Source: G963678255 sp963678255 (GTDB lineage: Bacteria; Cloacimonadota; Cloacimonadia; Cloacimonadales; WRIO01). From it: a stretch of DNA of 64,000 nucleotides. Shown here one piece after another: positions 61,004 to 64,000 of the stretch. A program made the translations under genes and the position numbers. How positions within the stretch are numbered: position 1 is the first letter of the stretch; every line of letters begins with the position of its first letter. Location of the stretch: assembly GCA_963678255.2 (NCBI GenBank), contig OY782778.1, forward strand, positions 124,001-188,000, read 5' to 3'. The notes under the pieces are model-generated. The model ran no database searches. It was not told where the DNA came from and was given only the letters and a program-made list of their open reading frames with translations.

Positions 61004-62261
61004 AATTGAAAGAAAAACATTTATTATCTTATTGATTTCCACTTTTTTTGGAGGAATGATTACCTGTTTATCTTCTATTCAGGATATTATTGCAAAAAAA
61101 GCATTAAATAGTTTTGATTGGCAATTAACTGTTTTAACCATGATTTGGCCTGTTTCTAATTTCTTTTCAATATGGTGGGGAAAGATATTGGAAAACTCAA
61201 AAAATAAAGCAAAGTATTTTATCCTTGTTGCTTTTTTGGGTCGTTTGATACTTGTTTTCGGTTTATGGGTCAATGACATGATGTCGTTTTTGTTCTTACT
61301 AAGTGCTGTTTACTTTTTTAGTTCTTTACTTATCCCTGCTACAAATTCACTTTATCAGAATAACATTAGAACTGAAAACAGAGGAAAGTTATTCGGCTAT
61401 ACGGTAAGTATGGGGACGATGTTGAGTATGTTTATTACTTTTATAGCTGGAAAATTACTCGATATAGATGAATCTCTGTATAAACAGATACTTTTAATAG
61501 CAGGTATCAGCGGTTGTATTAGCTCATATGTTTTATCTTTGATAAAAATTGAAAACACTCATTTAATTAAAGTTAATAAATTAAATTTTCACGAACTATT
61601 TATAAGTCCAGTAAAACGAACTTTTCAACTAATCCGTAAGAATAAAGATTTTGCCGCTTTTGAAACGAACTTCTCTTTTTATGGACTTGGATTTTTAATG
61701 ATCGTACCTGTCATTCCCATTTATTTAGTTGAAAACTTAAAAATGAATTATACTTCTACATTTATTGCTAAGGGTATTTTAGCACAAGTAGGTGTTTTGC
61801 TATTATCTCCATTATTTGGTAAAATGCACGATAAAAAGGACATTTTTCATTTTGGTTCCATAGTCTTTGCTTTGTTAGGGTTATACCCTCTAGGCTTTTT
61901 TATTTCTATGTTGATGCCTGGTTTATTATCTTCAACAATAATGGTCTATATGAGTTATCTTGTTTTTGGGATAGCGATGGCTGGTGTAAATATTACTTGG
62001 ACCATGGGGTCGATCTCTTTTGCAGGCAAAGAGGATGCTTCAATGTATCAAAGTGTGCATGTAACCATTACTGGAATTCGAGGACTGTTTGCGCCTTTTT
62101 TTGGGTATCTCATTTATAAAACCATTGGAATTATGGCAGTATTTTTAACTTCCTTGTTGTGTGAATTGATTGCTTCCTTTTTAAGTTACCGGTATTATCG
62201 GTTTAAATTAAAACGTGAGAGTGGGGAAGATGTCGATCAGAGTAACATCTTTTGGTTTTAA
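60990..62261 (+). CDS. Major facilitator superfamily transporter
   Basis: 423 residues from the ATG at 60990 (AAGGGAA about 9 bases upstream; a GTG three codons earlier is possible). About 12 hydrophobic segments in two halves, with a central cytosolic loop (about 190-215) and the MFS loop motif between segments 2 and 3 (WWGKILENSKNKAK). A C-terminal tail is charged. No substrate-specific motif was recognised. A short leader ORF overlaps its start. Confidence 0.85.
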   Translation: MNLNKIERKTFIILLISTFFGGMITCLSSIQDIIAKKALNSFDWQLTVLTMIWPVSNFFSIWWGKILENSKNKAKYFILVAFLGRLILVFGLWVNDMMSFLFLLSAVYFFSSLLIPATNSLYQNNIRTENRGKLFGYTVSMGTMLSMFITFIAGKLLDIDESLYKQILLIAGISGCISSYVLSLIKIENTHLIKVNKLNFHELFISPVKRTFQLIRKNKDFAAFETNFSFYGLGFLMIVPVIPIYLVENLKMNYTSTFIAKGILAQVGVLLLSPLFGKMHDKKDIFHFGSIVFALLGLYPLGFFISMLMPGLLSSTIMVYMSYLVFGIAMAGVNITWTMGSISFAGKEDASMYQSVHVTITGIRGLFAPFFGYLIYKTIGIMAVFLTSLLCELIASFLSYRYYRFKLKRESGEDVDQSNIFWF

Positions 62262-62337
62262 TATTTCTGATTTTTATCAATATAATAAAAAAATTTCTTA
62301 TAATGCCTCAAATATCTTTTAACTCTGTATTTCTGTC

Positions 62338-62366
62338 TTGACAATATTGTTTAATAACTAATTACT
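62338..62366 (+). promoter_or_regulatory. Possible promoter of the kinase gene
   Basis: TTGACA (62338-62343) with a 17-base spacer to a poor -10 (ATTACT, 62361-62366), 18 bases before the ATG at 62385. Confidence 0.4.
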
Positions 62367-62384
62367 TGAAATTCTGGAGGAAGT

Positions 62385-64000
62385 ATGATTATTGACTCAA
62401 GATATAAGGTTATTGAACAACTTGGTGTGGGTGCTTGGGCTGCTGTTTATAAAGTAAGTGATATACGAACCGGATTAATCTATTCTCTTAAACTTTTTCA
62501 AAATATAGATGCTCAATCTCTTTATGAAAAATTCACAGCTGAAGAAATGCATCAAATTACTAAGTTTAAGCATCCTAATCTGTTACAAGTTGTTAGCTTT
62601 GGGAATATGGATAAACATATTTACTATTTAGCTGAATATTATCCTGGTAAAACACTACGTAATTTTAAGTTTAAATCTTCCAGAATCGAATTGTTGTATG
62701 ATATTATTGCTCAGATTATTTATGCTTTGGATACTCTGCATTCTCAGGATATCCTTCATAAGGATATTAAACCTGAAAATGTCTTATATAGAATTGTTGA
62801 GAATAAAGTCGAAGTCAAGGTCTTGGATTATGGCTTTACAAAAGTTGATCGTGAAAGAAATCAGCAAAAAGTAACTGGAACTTTACCCTTTATCGCTCCG
62901 GAAGTTTATCTTGGAAAAGGCGCTTGCAAACAAAGCGATTTTTATTCTCTAGGGGTTACAATTTATTATCTGGCTACTGGCACCTTTCCTTTTTCCATTG
63001 AACAAATTTCTGCTCTTATTGCAGGAGATCAACAAAATTTCTTTCCAAAATTCCCCCGAGAATTAAATCCTGATATCCCTATAACTTTAGAAAAATTTAT
63101 TCTAAAACTTTTAGAAAAAAATCCTGAAGATAGATTCCCTAATTGTCAGGCTATTATGGAATATATCAATCGATTACAAGCAAAAAAATATCCTTTTTCT
63201 CAAAGACAATCCATTATAAATCTGTTTCAATTCGGATATTATTTAGTTCGCCAAGATTATGCTCATCAGCTCGTTGATTATGTCCCTAATATCGTTCAAA
63301 GTAATGGAAAAGTAATTGCTCTAATTGGCGGTGATGGCGTTGGTAAAGATGATTTATTGACACTATTCAGGTATCATATTTTGACAAATGAGTATTATGT
63401 CTTTGACTATACTTGTAGCGCAAAACAAAAAGACCCGTTTTTTGCTTTAATTAAAGAGTTTAGTTCTTCTTCCCTTAATAATATTCAAAAAGATTCTGAT
63501 CTGAAGAACATAACTGAAAAATTTAGAAAATATCTTGAAGATTCTAAAGATGAATCAAATAAACTTCCTTCTACTACTGATAATTCATTAACTGATTTTG
63601 AAGTTTCTAGAGATTTTATTAATAAACTTTCTGAAGAAAAACCCTTGATTTTTATTATTAGAGCTGGTCAATTCCTAACAGAAGAAACGATCAATTTTGT
63701 AAATTTCATGTCTGAAGATATTAATCACAGACCTATTCTAATCGTTATTAGTGTCAATGATCCTTCTAGACTGCAAGGCTTATTACACTCTGTTCAATTA
63801 CATGTTGAACCCTTGTCATATAAAGAATCTGCTACCTTTTTAACTAGTTTGTTAAAAAATAAAATCCCTAATGACTTTTCTCGTAATATCTGGAGAAGAT
63901 CTTGCGGTAATCCCCGTTTTATCATGGAAATCCTTATTGATCTTATTAGAAAAAAAATGCTGTGGAAAAATGATGAACTAGACTTTAATATTACTTTTGA
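62385..64000 (+). CDS. Ser/Thr protein kinase fused to an ATPase domain (partial, runs off window)
   Basis: 538 complete codons from an ATG with GGAGG 4 bases upstream; the frame is open at the window end. Kinase domain (about 5-265): glycine loop LGVGAWAAVYK (14-24), Lys in YSLKLF (about 39), catalytic HKDIKPENVLY (HRD variant), DYGFTK in place of DFG, and APEVYLGKG. From about residue 305 a P-loop ATPase begins with LIGGDGVGKDDLL, as in AAA/NACHT-type ATPases, and continues to the edge. This kinase-ATPase layout is known from PknK-like and LuxR/histidine-kinase-linked multidomain regulators, usually followed by TPR and an output domain. What follows here is unseen. Confidence 0.85.
   Translation, partial: MIIDSRYKVIEQLGVGAWAAVYKVSDIRTGLIYSLKLFQNIDAQSLYEKFTAEEMHQITKFKHPNLLQVVSFGNMDKHIYYLAEYYPGKTLRNFKFKSSRIELLYDIIAQIIYALDTLHSQDILHKDIKPENVLYRIVENKVEVKVLDYGFTKVDRERNQQKVTGTLPFIAPEVYLGKGACKQSDFYSLGVTIYYLATGTFPFSIEQISALIAGDQQNFFPKFPRELNPDIPITLEKFILKLLEKNPEDRFPNCQAIMEYINRLQAKKYPFSQRQSIINLFQFGYYLVRQDYAHQLVDYVPNIVQSNGKVIALIGGDGVGKDDLLTLFRYHILTNEYYVFDYTCSAKQKDPFFALIKEFSSSSLNNIQKDSDLKNITEKFRKYLEDSKDESNKLPSTTDNSLTDFEVSRDFINKLSEEKPLIFIIRAGQFLTEETINFVNFMSEDINHRPILIVISVNDPSRLQGLLHSVQLHVEPLSYKESATFLTSLLKNKIPNDFSRNIWRRSCGNPRFIMEILIDLIRKKMLWKNDELDFNITF

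Overview
The window is low-GC bacterial chromosome (housekeeping gltX and leuS are both present). Most genes have a clear GGAGG/GAGG ribosome-binding site 5-9 bases before ATG, and several promoters have TTGAC(A/T) -35 boxes. Both speak against Bacteroidota, whose promoters and translation starts differ. The gene set (DUF2723/TPR membrane glycosyltransferase, LPP20-like secreted proteins, divergent polysaccharide deacetylase, multi-PAS hybrid kinases) fits a didermic anaerobe of the FCB superphylum. Candidatus Cloacimonadota is my best guess, but the phylum is an inference.

Layout. 0-2.9 kb: a tandem 51/52-bp hairpin repeat array, split by an IS66-family element with an exact 8-bp target duplication. 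2.9-9.1 kb: a stand-alone Hpt protein, a HisC-like aminotransferase and a BaiN/HI0933-type flavoprotein on +, convergent with a - strand operon (Se/S carrier-like DUF3343, selD, NatA/NatB-type ABC exporter). 9.1-19.6 kb: an accessory region full of palindromic repeats. It holds a 3' fragment duplicated from a secreted hydrolase gene, a chimeric methylase-DUF1016 remnant, the intact secreted alpha/beta hydrolase, a 1229-residue SIR2-domain protein (probable anti-phage effector), an orphan 181-residue protein, and a second hairpin array of 16 units of exactly 49 bp. 19.7-46.9 kb: mostly core genes: gltX, an amidohydrolase, the DUF2723 protein, four histidine kinases, a PspC protein, an acyl-CoA synthetase, two secreted proteins, rmuC, leuS, a methyltransferase, lplA, a YkgJ-type protein and a PPC-domain protein. 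46.9-51.4 kb: an HU-like protein and two consecutive ParA cassettes, one with a winged-helix protein and one with a small ribbon-helix-helix-like protein, then a half-size TauE/SafE protein. 51.8-54.35 kb: an IS21-family element. 54.8-64 kb: a Dna2-like nuclease-helicase operon with two envelope proteins, a small secreted protein, an MFS transporter with a short leader ORF, and the start of a Ser/Thr kinase fused to an ATPase domain.

How the parts fit. The 10-18.6 kb segment reads as a defence/mobile island: SIR2 effector, restriction-modification debris, repeat-bounded duplications. The 47.6-51 kb segment looks like plasmid-type partition functions carried on a chromosome, next to an IS21 element. 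The hairpin arrays at both ends of the accessory stretch share a core and appear to be one repeat family. No tRNA, rRNA or CRISPR array was recognised. Start codons were moved from the longest ORF to the ATG with a ribosome-binding site in many cases. Three long-ORF starts are TTG codons lying inside the -35 promoter box.
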